Assembly (NCBI RefSeq): GCF_005771495.1
Contig: NZ_VAUW01000016.1
Coordinates: 1-64,000 of the forward strand
Direction: 5' to 3'
Origin: Maribacter sp. ACAM166
GTDB taxonomy: Bacteria > Bacteroidota > Bacteroidia > Flavobacteriales > Flavobacteriaceae
Length of the DNA stretch: 64,000 nucleotides
Shown: in pieces, positions 19,140-27,669 of the stretch
How positions within the stretch are numbered: position 1 is the stretch's first letter
Layout: every line of letters begins with the position of its first letter
Translations under genes and position numbers: made by a program
Notes under the pieces: model-generated
The model's database searches: none
What the model saw: the letters and a program-made list of their open reading frames with translations, nothing else
What the model was told of the DNA's origin: nothing

Positions 19140-19572
19140 AATTAGGACTTGAGTTCAATTTGCATAAACTATAGTTGTTTCGCTTCTATAGCTTATAGTA
19201 CTAGGTTTTATTTTAATTTGTTTGTCACTTTCGCTCAATAGAACGGTGTTTTTGTGAGATTATTTTATAATTGAAAATAATTTTAAGCTTCTTGATTCAA
19301 ACTGATAATTAAAATTAGGTTCGCTTAAAGAGGTAAACGGCTAAATACGTTAAATAGTATGGTTTTTAATATTTCTTTTCAAGGCAATACAGTGTAATTA
19401 AATTGAAATGTCAATTGTTTTATGATTTCTGTATTTGAGTAAGATTGATTTTTTTTATAAAAATCTTAATATTCGTGCAAGATAACGGGAAAAAGTCCGT
19501 TTTCATGTAAAATATAAGAGCTGAAACATTGGAAACACTATATTTCGCCTTTTAAAATTAAGAACTATTCTA
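19140..19572. other. gldJ-porV divergent intergenic region; porU not present
   Basis: The 433 bases between the divergent gldJ and porV starts are AT-rich and contain no open frame of note. In other flavobacteria the T9SS sortase gene porU sits next to porV here, and neither an intact copy nor a recognisable remnant is seen. TATATTTC near 19538 is one base off the promoter motif. Confidence 0.6.
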
Positions 19573-20721
19573 ATGAGAAAAATATCAATAATTTTCTTTG
19601 TACTCGTAATCGGAAAAATATCTGCTCAAAACGATCAAAGAGTTATTACTACTGCCGTGCCATTCCTTACAATTGCAGCCGATGCTAGATCGGCAGGGAT
19701 GGGAGATATGGGAGTTGCAACTTCCGCCGATGCCTTTTCCCAGCAATGGAATCCTGCAAAATTTGCATTTGCCGACCGAAAAATGGGTATTGGTATTAGT
19801 TATACTCCTTATTTGGAAAGTATTATTACCGACATATCATTGTTGAATGCGAGTTACTATAATAAATTAGACGAGCAGAGTGCATTTGCTGTGAGTTTGC
19901 GTTATTTCACTTTGGGTGAAATAGAATTACGACAATTCGCAAATGATCCAGGAACAATAGCAAAGCCAAATGAATTGGCTCTTGATGGTTCGTATTCGTT
20001 AAAATTAAGTCCGACATTTTCTATGGCGGTGGCGGGTAGATATATTAGGTCAAATTTAAAATTACCTCAAAATGGTTCTGAAGATTCGAAAGCTGCAGGG
20101 TCTTTTGCTGTTGATGTTGCAGGTTTTTACAGGTCTAGGGAGATAGCATACAATAATTTTGATGGTCGCTGGAGGGGAGGTTTTAATTTTTCTAACATTG
20201 GAGGGAAAATTCAATACGATGCAGGCGGACAGGAAAACTTTTTACCTAGTAACTTGAGGTTTGGTGGTGGTTTTGATTTTATTATGGATCAAGATAATGT
20301 GATAGGTATAACGACTGAATTCAGTAAACTCCTAGTTCCAACACCTCAAGATTTTGATAACGATGGTGATGTTGATGCACAGGATAATGATATTTATCAA
20401 AATGAAAGCGGATTCAGTGGTATTTTTAATTCTTTTTCTGATGCTCCAGATGGTTTCAGCGAAGAATTAAATGAGTTTACTTGGTCTTTAGGAGCAGAGT
20501 ATACGTATCAAAATTCTTTTATGTTCAGAACTGGATATTTTAATGAGAGTGAGGAAAAAGGATCTAGAAAGTTCTTTACCTTAGGTGCAGGATTCAAGTT
20601 TAATTCCGCCCAAATTGATTTATCTTATTTGTTCTCAACATCACAAGTTAGAAATCCATTGGAGAATACCTTACGGTTTTCCCTTACTTTTAATTTAGGT
20701 GAAGAATATTACAATGACTAA
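19573..20721 (+). CDS. porV: Type IX secretion system outer-membrane protein PorV
   Basis: PorV (LptO/PG27 family) is an outer-membrane barrel that takes T9SS cargo from the translocon SprA to the attachment machinery. The 382-residue protein has a signal peptide ending near SAQN. The diagnostic N-terminal part follows: VPFLTIAADARSAGMGDMGVATSADAFSQQWNPAKFAF. The C-terminal strands (FFTLGAGFKFNSAQIDLSYLF; LRFSLTFNLGEEY) are typical of FadL/PorV-type barrels. It is followed by a terminator and cdd. The expected partner porU is absent upstream. Confidence 0.93.
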   Translation: MRKISIIFFVLVIGKISAQNDQRVITTAVPFLTIAADARSAGMGDMGVATSADAFSQQWNPAKFAFADRKMGIGISYTPYLESIITDISLLNASYYNKLDEQSAFAVSLRYFTLGEIELRQFANDPGTIAKPNELALDGSYSLKLSPTFSMAVAGRYIRSNLKLPQNGSEDSKAAGSFAVDVAGFYRSREIAYNNFDGRWRGGFNFSNIGGKIQYDAGGQENFLPSNLRFGGGFDFIMDQDNVIGITTEFSKLLVPTPQDFDNDGDVDAQDNDIYQNESGFSGIFNSFSDAPDGFSEELNEFTWSLGAEYTYQNSFMFRTGYFNESEEKGSRKFFTLGAGFKFNSAQIDLSYLFSTSQVRNPLENTLRFSLTFNLGEEYYND

Positions 20722-20745
20722 AATCGGTTAGAAATACAGATTTAG

Positions 20746-20769
20746 AACCTGCAGGAATGCAGGTTTTTT
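20746..20769 (+). terminator. porV terminator
   Basis: AACCTGCA and TGCAGGTT form an 8-bp stem with a GGAA tetraloop followed by T residues. It lies 25 bases past the porV stop. Confidence 0.85.
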
Positions 20770-20829
20770 GTGTTTAAACATTTCGGAATCAAATTAATTA
20801 ATTTGTAGATTGACATTTAAATTGTGGAT

Positions 20830-21318
20830 ATGGCTTTTCAAAAGAAAATAAGTTTTGATGTGACAATATATGACTCGTTCGATGAATTGAGCGAAGGTGA
20901 TAAATTGCTGATGTCTGCAGCGGTTAGTGCTAGAAAAAGGGCCTATGCACCTTATTCTAATTTTTTTGTTGGAGCTTCTATCTTATTGGAGAATGATGAA
21001 ATCATAGAGGGAAATAACCAAGAGAATGCATCTTACCCCTCTGGTTTGTGTGCAGAACGGGTTGCTGTTTTTTATGCTGGAGCTAATTTTCCAGGTGTTC
21101 AAATAAAAACAATTGCTATTTCCGCTGCTGCCTTAAATCATGAAGTAAGTGAACCGGCAGCGCCCTGTGGTAATTGTAGGCAAGCAATTTCAGAGTATGA
21201 ATTTAAACAGGCCAAACCGATTAAAATTCTATTAATGGGTGAAACTGGTGGAGTAATTGAATGTGATTCTGTGGCAGATTTACTTCCATTGGGGTTTAAT
21301 AGTAGTTACTTGGAATAA
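20830..21318 (+). CDS. cdd: Cytidine deaminase
   Basis: This cytoplasmic zinc enzyme deaminates cytidine and deoxycytidine to the uridine forms for pyrimidine salvage. From the ATG chosen here it has 162 residues. The zinc site is clear: Cys74-Ala-Glu76 in SGLCAERVAV, and Cys113 and Cys116 in APCGNCRQAI. YAPYSNFFVGASILLENDEII is the usual substrate-binding segment. A GTG two codons upstream is an alternative start; the ATG is preferred because GTG starts are uncommon. A short inverted repeat (AACCCTTT/AAAGGGTT, 21318-21338) overlaps the stop and may act as a weak terminator. Confidence 0.95.
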   Translation: MAFQKKISFDVTIYDSFDELSEGDKLLMSAAVSARKRAYAPYSNFFVGASILLENDEIIEGNNQENASYPSGLCAERVAVFYAGANFPGVQIKTIAISAAALNHEVSEPAAPCGNCRQAISEYEFKQAKPIKILLMGETGGVIECDSVADLLPLGFNSSYLE

Positions 21319-21428
21319 ACCCTTTATGAGAAAGGGTTAAGGATAACCACACTCTTTCCTGTTTTTGTTACCCATATAATTTCTTAATTGATTTGCTTCT
21401 ATTATTTTTATCGATTCATTTATATGTG

Positions 21429-21436
21429 TATTTTTG
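21429..21436 (+). promoter_or_regulatory. Candidate -7 promoter element for pdhA-pdhC
   Basis: TATTTTTG fits TAnnTTTG and lies 72 bases before pdhA. No TTG at the proper upstream distance was found, so only half of the promoter is supported. Confidence 0.45.
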
Positions 21437-21507
21437 TCCTTCTGCGATACCTAGGTCAATCGAACCTCTGGAATCTTTAGAGAATTTAAAACCTTTAGTT
21501 AAAATTG

Positions 21508-22506
21508 ATGAAAAAAATCACCAAAGAAACGTATTTAAAATGGTATGAAGACATGCTGTTTTGGAGGAAATTTGAGGATAAATTAGCCGCTGTTTATATT
21601 CAGCAGAAGGTACGAGGATTTCTTCATTTGTATAATGGGCAAGAAGCCGTTTTGGCAGGTGCCCTTCATGCTATGGATCTTTCCAAAGACCGTATGATTA
21701 CGGCGTATAGAAATCATGTGCAGCCCATTGGTATGGGAGTTGACCCTAAACGAGTAATGGCCGAACTTTTCGGGAAAGTAACGGGAACATCAAAAGGAAT
21801 GGGTGGTTCTATGCATATTTTTTCTAAAGAACACCGTTTTCATGGAGGTCATGGTATTGTAGGTGGTCAAATACCTTTAGGTGCAGGAATGGCCTTTGGT
21901 GACAAATACCATGGAAGAGAAGCTGTTACTTTGTGTTATATGGGTGATGGAGCGGTAAGACAGGGTTCCCTTCATGAAACATTTAATTTAGCTATGTTAT
22001 GGCAATTGCCTGTAGTTTTTGTTTGTGAAAATAATGGATACGCTATGGGAACTTCTGTTGCAAGAACTTCTTTTTCTACTGAAATTTGGAAACTTGGTTT
22101 AGGTTATGAAATGCCATGTGGTCCCGTTGATGGAATGAACCCAATGACCGTAGCTCAAGAAATGAGTAAGGCAATTGAAAGAGCTAGAAGTGGAGGAGGG
22201 CCAACGTTTTTAGAAATGAAGACCTATAGATATAGAGGTCATTCAATGTCAGATGCGCAGTATTATAGAACGAAAGATGAGGTTCTGGAGTACAAGAAGA
22301 TAGATCCAATAACTCAGGTTTTGGATATTATAAAAGAAAACAAATACGCAACCGATACCGAAATCAAGGAAATTGATAAAAAGATCAAAGAAATGGTCAA
22401 GGAGTGTGAAAAGTTTGCAGAAGAATCAGATTATCCACCAGTAAACCAATTATATGATATGGTTTACGAGCAAGAGGATTTTCCATTTGTTCAACATAAA
22501 TTGTAA
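21508..22506 (+). CDS. pdhA: Pyruvate dehydrogenase E1 component, alpha subunit
   Basis: E1 alpha binds thiamine diphosphate and, with E1 beta, decarboxylates pyruvate and acetylates the lipoyl group of E2. The 332 residues show FLHLYNGQEAVLAG, YRNHVQPIGMG, GKGMGGSMHIF-type (here SKGMGGSMHIF), and the ThDP motif GDGAVRQGSLHETFNLA...ENN. The phosphorylation-loop-like YRYRGHSMSDAQYYR is conserved. The ATG at 21508 is preferred to a TTG one codon upstream. pdhC follows after four bases, but the E1 beta gene is about 18.5 kb away. Confidence 0.96.
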   Translation: MKKITKETYLKWYEDMLFWRKFEDKLAAVYIQQKVRGFLHLYNGQEAVLAGALHAMDLSKDRMITAYRNHVQPIGMGVDPKRVMAELFGKVTGTSKGMGGSMHIFSKEHRFHGGHGIVGGQIPLGAGMAFGDKYHGREAVTLCYMGDGAVRQGSLHETFNLAMLWQLPVVFVCENNGYAMGTSVARTSFSTEIWKLGLGYEMPCGPVDGMNPMTVAQEMSKAIERARSGGGPTFLEMKTYRYRGHSMSDAQYYRTKDEVLEYKKIDPITQVLDIIKENKYATDTEIKEIDKKIKEMVKECEKFAEESDYPPVNQLYDMVYEQEDFPFVQHKL

Positions 22507-22510
22507 GTAG

Positions 22511-24163
22511 ATGGCTATAGTGATAAATATGCCCCGTTTAAGCGATACCATGGAAGAGGGTACCGTAGCTAAATGGTTGAAAAGTGTAGGTGATAAAATT
22601 GAAGAAGGCGATATATTGGCTGAAATCGAGACTGATAAGGCAACTATGGAGTTTGAGTCTTTTGATGAGGGTACTTTATTATATATTGGAATAAAAGAAG
22701 GAGAAGGTGCTCCTGTTGATACGCTATTGGCTATTATTGGCGAAGAAGGAGAGGATATTTCTTCATTGATTAATGGCGGTACCGAATCTAGTTCGGATGA
22801 AAAGTCTTCTAAAGAAAAGGTCGATACTGAGGTTAAATCTGAAGACGCTGATTCTGATGAAGCTGAAACTGGTTATTCAATTCCTGAGGGAGTTGAAGTA
22901 ATTAATATGCCTCGATTGAGCGATACCATGGAAGAGGGTACAGTGGCAAGTTGGTTAAAGAGTGTAGGTGATGATGTTGAGGAAGGTGATATTTTGGCTG
23001 AAATCGAAACAGACAAAGCTACTATGGAATTTGAATCATTTTATTCCGGTAAATTATTACATATCGGTATTCAAGAAGGTGAGTCTGCTCTTGTAGATAC
23101 TGTTTTAGCTGTTATTGGCCCAGAGGGAACGGATGTCGATGCTGTTTTAAATAATAAGTCTGGGGGAAGTAACAAGAAATCAAGTTCCGAAGCCAAAAAG
23201 GAAGAAAAGAAAGTAGAGGTTACATCTGAAATCAAAGAAGTGTCGAAATCAGTAACTGATGGTGATAGAATTTTTGTATCACCTTTGGCTAAAAAGATAG
23301 CTGCGGATAAAGGTATAGATTTGGCAAATGTTTCTGGTTCTGGAGATAATGGTAGAATTATTAAAAAGGATATAGAGAATTATAAGCCTTCTTCAGATTC
23401 TAAACCAACAAGTTCAAGTATTAAGACTGAGACTTCTTCTTCAAAAGTTCAACCTGTATCTACGGCTTTGCCATCTGGTGAAGAGGGTACTGAAGAGGTC
23501 AAGAATTCTAATATGCGTAAGGCAATCGCTAAGGCTCTTGGAAATTCTAAATTTAACGCTCCACATTTTTACCTTACCATCGAGGTAGATATGGATAATG
23601 CTAAGCAATCTCGTGTTCAAATAAATAGTCTGCCAGATACTAAGGTGTCTTTTAATGATATGGTATTGAAAGCATGTGCAATGGCGCTTAGAAAACACCC
23701 ACAGGTGAATACATCTTGGAATGGGGATACAACGAAGTATAATAAGCACATTCATATGGGTGTTGCAGTTGCTGTTGATGAAGGTTTGGTAGTGCCAGTC
23801 GTGAAGCACTGTGATTTGTTGGGCTTAACTGAAATTGGAAGTGCAGTAAAAGATTTGGCAGGAAAGGCACGTAACAAGAAAATCTCTCCAGCAGAAATGG
23901 AGGGTAGTACGTTTACGGTTTCAAATTTAGGAATGTTCGGAATTCTTGAATTTACAAGTATTATAAATCAGCCAAATTCAGCTATACTATCTGTAGGTGC
24001 AATAGTCGAAAAGCCTGTAGTGAAAAACGGTGAGATTGTAGTTGGTAGTACTATGAAGTTAACTTTAGCTTGCGATCATAGAACAGTAGATGGCGCAGTT
24101 GGAGCTCAATTTCTTCAAACATTACGTTATTTTGTGGAAAATCCAGTAACAATGTTAGCATAG
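22511..24163 (+). CDS. pdhC: Pyruvate dehydrogenase E2, dihydrolipoamide acetyltransferase
   Basis: E2 forms the core of the pyruvate dehydrogenase complex and transfers acetyl groups to CoA. The 550-residue protein has two lipoyl domains, with lipoyl lysines at Lys43 and Lys169, both in the context ETDKATMEFES. Acidic and Ser/Lys-rich linkers follow. The peripheral E3/E1-binding domain is at about 255-291 (VSPLAKKIAADKGIDL...GRIIKKDI). The acyltransferase domain ends with the catalytic DHRTVDG at 522-528. It is cotranscribed with pdhA and ends at a strong terminator. Confidence 0.97.
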   Translation: MAIVINMPRLSDTMEEGTVAKWLKSVGDKIEEGDILAEIETDKATMEFESFDEGTLLYIGIKEGEGAPVDTLLAIIGEEGEDISSLINGGTESSSDEKSSKEKVDTEVKSEDADSDEAETGYSIPEGVEVINMPRLSDTMEEGTVASWLKSVGDDVEEGDILAEIETDKATMEFESFYSGKLLHIGIQEGESALVDTVLAVIGPEGTDVDAVLNNKSGGSNKKSSSEAKKEEKKVEVTSEIKEVSKSVTDGDRIFVSPLAKKIAADKGIDLANVSGSGDNGRIIKKDIENYKPSSDSKPTSSSIKTETSSSKVQPVSTALPSGEEGTEEVKNSNMRKAIAKALGNSKFNAPHFYLTIEVDMDNAKQSRVQINSLPDTKVSFNDMVLKACAMALRKHPQVNTSWNGDTTKYNKHIHMGVAVAVDEGLVVPVVKHCDLLGLTEIGSAVKDLAGKARNKKISPAEMEGSTFTVSNLGMFGILEFTSIINQPNSAILSVGAIVEKPVVKNGEIVVGSTMKLTLACDHRTVDGAVGAQFLQTLRYFVENPVTMLA

Positions 24164-24190
24164 AAAACTATTTTTAAAAATAGAATTGTT

Positions 24191-24221
24191 AAAGCATCCT
24201 TTAAACGGGATGCTTTTTTTT
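24191..24221 (+). terminator. pdhAC terminator
   Basis: AAAGCATCC and GGATGCTTT form a 9-bp stem followed by an uninterrupted T-run. It closes the pdhA-pdhC unit 27 bases after the stop. Confidence 0.9.
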
Positions 24222-24249
24222 ATCTTTAAATTCTAAATTGATTTTGTTT

Positions 24250-25302
24250 ATGAAACATTTAAGTATAGTCCTTTTTAGTTTTTTGGTACTAGGTTGTGGT
24301 GCAGCAAAAATTGAACAGACGACCGTATTAAATCCAACAAATAATCTTAAAGAAGTTCGTGGCGAAGTTGTGCCAAACCCAACTGAATCTAAGGATAATA
24401 GTGAGACTAACGCTTTGAAATCAACGTTAGAAGCGTTCAGTACGCCAGAGGATATTGAAAAGATTATGGTGTATCTAACTTCTAATGAATTACAGGGTAG
24501 GGATACCGGTAGCGAAGGTATTTCTAAGGCAGCAGATTTTATACAAAATGTATTTGAGGAGCATAACATTAAACCTTATTTTTCTTCATATCGAGATAGC
24601 TTGGTAAACTATGATAACGGAACGGCGTATAATGTAGTTGGATATTTACCAGGAACAGATTCAAAACTTAAAGATGAAGTTATTATCATAGGAGCTCATT
24701 ATGATCATATTGGTTTATTAAGCGGTCAAATAGGAGATAGTATTGCAAATGGAGCGAATGATAATGCGTCGGGTACAACAACAGTTTTAGAGTTTGCCAA
24801 GTACTTTGGTAAAGTAAAGAGAAATAAACGGAGTATCATTTTTGCTATGTTTTCTGCTGAAGAAAAAGGCCTTTTGGGCTCCAAGCACTTAGCTAATAAA
24901 TTGAAAGAGGAGAATATCAATCTGTATGCCATGCTAAATTTTGAAATGGTTGGGGTTCCAATGGTCGATAAAGATCATAGTCTTTATTTAACAGGCTATG
25001 AATTATCAAATTTGGCAGAAGTCAGTAATGCATACGCAAATAAAAAACTCGTAGGCTTTCTTCCTAAAGCAAAAGAGTTCAATCTTTTTAGACGGTCAGA
25101 CAATGCTCCTTTTCATGATGTGTTTAATGTTCCTTCCCAGACTTATAGTTCATTCGATTTCACCAATTTCGGGGAGTATCATAAGGTAGGGGACGAAGCC
25201 TCTAAAATGGATTTTATTTATATGGCAACGATAGTCAACGAGGTTATTCCTGTATTAACGGGTATTGTGAATTCACCAATAAAGGAGATAAAATATAATT
25301 AA
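24250..25302 (+). CDS. M28 family zinc aminopeptidase, lipoprotein
   Basis: This is an exported metallopeptidase that probably trims peptides at the cell surface or in the periplasm. From the ATG at 24250 it has 350 residues; a TTG four codons upstream is less likely. The start MKHLSIVLFSFLVLGC is a lipoprotein signal with Cys16. The M28 zinc ligands are visible in IIGAHYDHIG, NGANDNASGTT and SAEEKGLLGS, and a later HDVFNVPSQTYSSFDFTNFGEYHK region supplies the final ligand. Its stop overlaps the start of the SDR gene (TAATG), so both are cotranscribed. Confidence 0.92.
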   Translation: MKHLSIVLFSFLVLGCGAAKIEQTTVLNPTNNLKEVRGEVVPNPTESKDNSETNALKSTLEAFSTPEDIEKIMVYLTSNELQGRDTGSEGISKAADFIQNVFEEHNIKPYFSSYRDSLVNYDNGTAYNVVGYLPGTDSKLKDEVIIIGAHYDHIGLLSGQIGDSIANGANDNASGTTTVLEFAKYFGKVKRNKRSIIFAMFSAEEKGLLGSKHLANKLKEENINLYAMLNFEMVGVPMVDKDHSLYLTGYELSNLAEVSNAYANKKLVGFLPKAKEFNLFRRSDNAPFHDVFNVPSQTYSSFDFTNFGEYHKVGDEASKMDFIYMATIVNEVIPVLTGIVNSPIKEIKYN

Positions 25303-25982
25303 TGGGATACATTATTATAACAGGTACTAGTAGAGGTATTGGCTTTGAGCTGAGTAAATTATTAGCAGATTCAGGACACAAGGTTTTGGCTCTTTCTAGA
25401 AACGAAAAGCCCATTAAGAATCTCAAGCATGAAAATATTGAGACGTTTTCATTTGATGTGTCTTCAATGGCGGATCGTGAAAAGCTAGCCAGTTATTTGA
25501 ACGATACTGATGGTAAAGTAAGTGCATTGGTTAACAATGCTGGTAAACTAGTCAATAAGCCATTTTTAGAAACCACAGAAGAAGAGTTCAAGTCAGTATA
25601 CGAAGTAAATGTTTTTGGGGTAGCGGAGATGACTAAATTGGTTGTGCCTTTTATGGAGAAAAGTGGTCACGTGCTTACAATAAGTTCTATGGGCGGGATA
25701 CAGGGAAGTGCAAAATTTCCTGGTTTATCAGCATATAGCTCTAGTAAAGGGGCGGTGCTTACGTTAACCGAATTACTTGCGGAAGAATTTAAGGAGACGG
25801 GTCCATCTTTTAATGCTTTAGCATTGGGAGCCGTACAGACAGAAATGTTAGAGGAGGCTTTTCCTGGATATCAAGCCCCTGTTTCAGCAATTGAAATGGC
25901 TACATACGTAATGGATTTTACGTTGAACGGTCAGAAATTGTATAATGGTAAAATATTACAAGTAAGTAATAGTACACCTTAG
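25302..25982 (+). CDS. Short-chain dehydrogenase/reductase
   Basis: This classical SDR of 226 residues has the NAD(P) motif TGTSRGIGFELS at the N-terminus, NNAG in the centre, a catalytic Ser in LTISSMGG and the catalytic YSSSK. The substrate is unknown; the length is slightly short for the family. The start overlaps the preceding stop, and the SprT-like gene begins two bases after its end, so it sits in a compact five-gene run of mixed function. Confidence 0.88.
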   Translation: MGYIIITGTSRGIGFELSKLLADSGHKVLALSRNEKPIKNLKHENIETFSFDVSSMADREKLASYLNDTDGKVSALVNNAGKLVNKPFLETTEEEFKSVYEVNVFGVAEMTKLVVPFMEKSGHVLTISSMGGIQGSAKFPGLSAYSSSKGAVLTLTELLAEEFKETGPSFNALALGAVQTEMLEEAFPGYQAPVSAIEMATYVMDFTLNGQKLYNGKILQVSNSTP

Positions 25983-25983
25983 A

Positions 25984-26586
25984 ATGCAACAAACATTAGT
26001 AAAATATCTTCCAGAATCTGCCGTCATACCTAGTCTTGATCTAATTAAAAGTAGTCATGTACATTTAAAGATCGTTAATGAACGGGTAACCCGACATGGT
26101 GATTATAGGCGAGGAAAAGATGGTAATCATCAAATCACCGTTAATGCATCCCTCAATAAATATAGGTTCTTAATCACGCTAATTCATGAAATAGCCCATT
26201 TGGTGGCTTTTGAAAAGTATGGTAGGCATATTAAGCCACACGGATTGGAATGGAAGAAAACATTTCAATATTTAATGTTGCCCTTTATCCGTCCAGAAAT
26301 ATTCCCTTCTCAAGTACTCCCATTATTGGCTAGGCATTTTAAGAATCCAAAAGCAAGTAGTAGTACAGATGCTCATTTATCGATAGCATTAAAGCAATAT
26401 GACGAGCAACAATCAGACAAGAATTACGTTTACGAATTACCTATAGGTAGCATTTTTCGAATGTATAATGGAAAACTCTTTAAAAAGGGAAACAGGCGAA
26501 CTAAACGCTACGAATGTGTTGAAATATCATCCGGTAGGATGTTTCTGTTTCAACCAAATGCTGAAGTAGAACTAATAAAAAACTAA
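25984..26586 (+). CDS. SprT-like zinc-metallopeptidase domain protein
   Basis: This 200-residue protein has the gluzincin helix HEIAH at 68-72 followed by a third candidate ligand in RHIKPHGLEWKK, the arrangement of the SprT/SPRTN family. Eukaryotic SPRTN cleaves DNA-protein crosslinks; the bacterial role is not established. A C-terminal segment (LPIGSIFRMYNGKLFKKGNRRTKRYECVE) looks like a small beta domain where SprT proteins often have a zinc ribbon, and no cysteine pair is seen. It is packed between the SDR and manC genes. Confidence 0.85.
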   Translation: MQQTLVKYLPESAVIPSLDLIKSSHVHLKIVNERVTRHGDYRRGKDGNHQITVNASLNKYRFLITLIHEIAHLVAFEKYGRHIKPHGLEWKKTFQYLMLPFIRPEIFPSQVLPLLARHFKNPKASSSTDAHLSIALKQYDEQQSDKNYVYELPIGSIFRMYNGKLFKKGNRRTKRYECVEISSGRMFLFQPNAEVELIKN

Positions 26587-26587
26587 C

Positions 26588-27667
26588 ATGAATAAAAATT
26601 ATTATGCCGTACTAATGGCGGGTGGTGTAGGGTCTAGATTTTGGCCAATTAGTACACGGGATAATCCAAAACAATTTCATGATATGTTGGGTACAGGCAC
26701 CACCCTCATTCAGAAAACATTTGAACGACTTAACAAGTTTATTCCGACAGAAAATATTTTAATCCTAACTAATGAGCGTTATAACGATTTGGTTTTGGAG
26801 CAATTACCACTTGTTAAACAAGAGCAAGTAGTTCTTGAGCCTGCAATGCGTAATACGGCACCTTGCATACTATATGCTGCTATGAAAATTCAAAAAATGA
26901 ATAAGGATGCAGTGATGATTGTTGCTCCTAGTGATCATTGGATTGAGGATGAAGTAGCCTTTGCTAATGATGTTACAGCTTGTTTTAAAAAGTGTGAAAC
27001 TGAAGACGTTTTATGTACGTTAGGTATAAAGCCTTCTTTTCCAAATACTGGTTTCGGTTATGTAGAATATGATAAGGCTGATGCTGGGCGAATAAAGAAA
27101 GTGAATCAGTTTAGGGAAAAACCCGATTATGAAACAGCAAAAGAGTTTTTGTCTCAAGGTAATTTTCTTTGGAATGCGGGTATATTCATGTGGAGTGTAA
27201 AAACTATTGTGAATGCCTTTAAAAGTTATCAACCTGAACAATATCAGTTATTTCAAGATGGATTCTCGGTATATAATACAACCGAAGAAAATAAATTTAT
27301 AGCGACCAATTATCCAAAAGCGGAGAATATTTCTATTGATTATGCCATATTGGAAAATTCCAGTTCAATTTATGTGTTGGAAGCAACCTTTGATTGGAAT
27401 GATTTAGGTACTTGGGGCTCCTTATATGATAAATTGGATAAAAAGGAGAATAATAATGCGATCGTAAATGCTAAGGTTCTGACGCAAGATGCCAGTGGAA
27501 ACATGATTAGGTCCAAGGCAGGCAAGGTAGTCGTTGTTGACGGGTTGAACGATTATATTATAGTAGATAAAGACGAAGTACTTTTAATCTATCCTAAGTC
27601 TAAGGAGCAAGATATAAAACAAGTACTTAATAAGGTTAAAGATGCCTTTGGTGATGAATTCGCTTAA
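26588..27667 (+). CDS. manC: Mannose-1-phosphate guanylyltransferase
   Basis: This cytoplasmic nucleotidyltransferase makes GDP-mannose from mannose-1-phosphate and GTP for surface glycans. The 359 residues begin with the nucleotide-binding MAGGVGSRFWPIST, followed by PKQFHDMLG, APSDHWI, TGFGYVEY, VNQFREKPDYETA and NAGIFMW. It is the short form without the fused mannose-6-phosphate isomerase domain. It starts one base after the SprT-like gene stop. The symbol follows family convention; ManC and Mpg labels are both in use. Confidence 0.92.
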   Translation: MNKNYYAVLMAGGVGSRFWPISTRDNPKQFHDMLGTGTTLIQKTFERLNKFIPTENILILTNERYNDLVLEQLPLVKQEQVVLEPAMRNTAPCILYAAMKIQKMNKDAVMIVAPSDHWIEDEVAFANDVTACFKKCETEDVLCTLGIKPSFPNTGFGYVEYDKADAGRIKKVNQFREKPDYETAKEFLSQGNFLWNAGIFMWSVKTIVNAFKSYQPEQYQLFQDGFSVYNTTEENKFIATNYPKAENISIDYAILENSSSIYVLEATFDWNDLGTWGSLYDKLDKKENNNAIVNAKVLTQDASGNMIRSKAGKVVVVDGLNDYIIVDKDEVLLIYPKSKEQDIKQVLNKVKDAFGDEFA

Positions 27668-27669
27668 TT

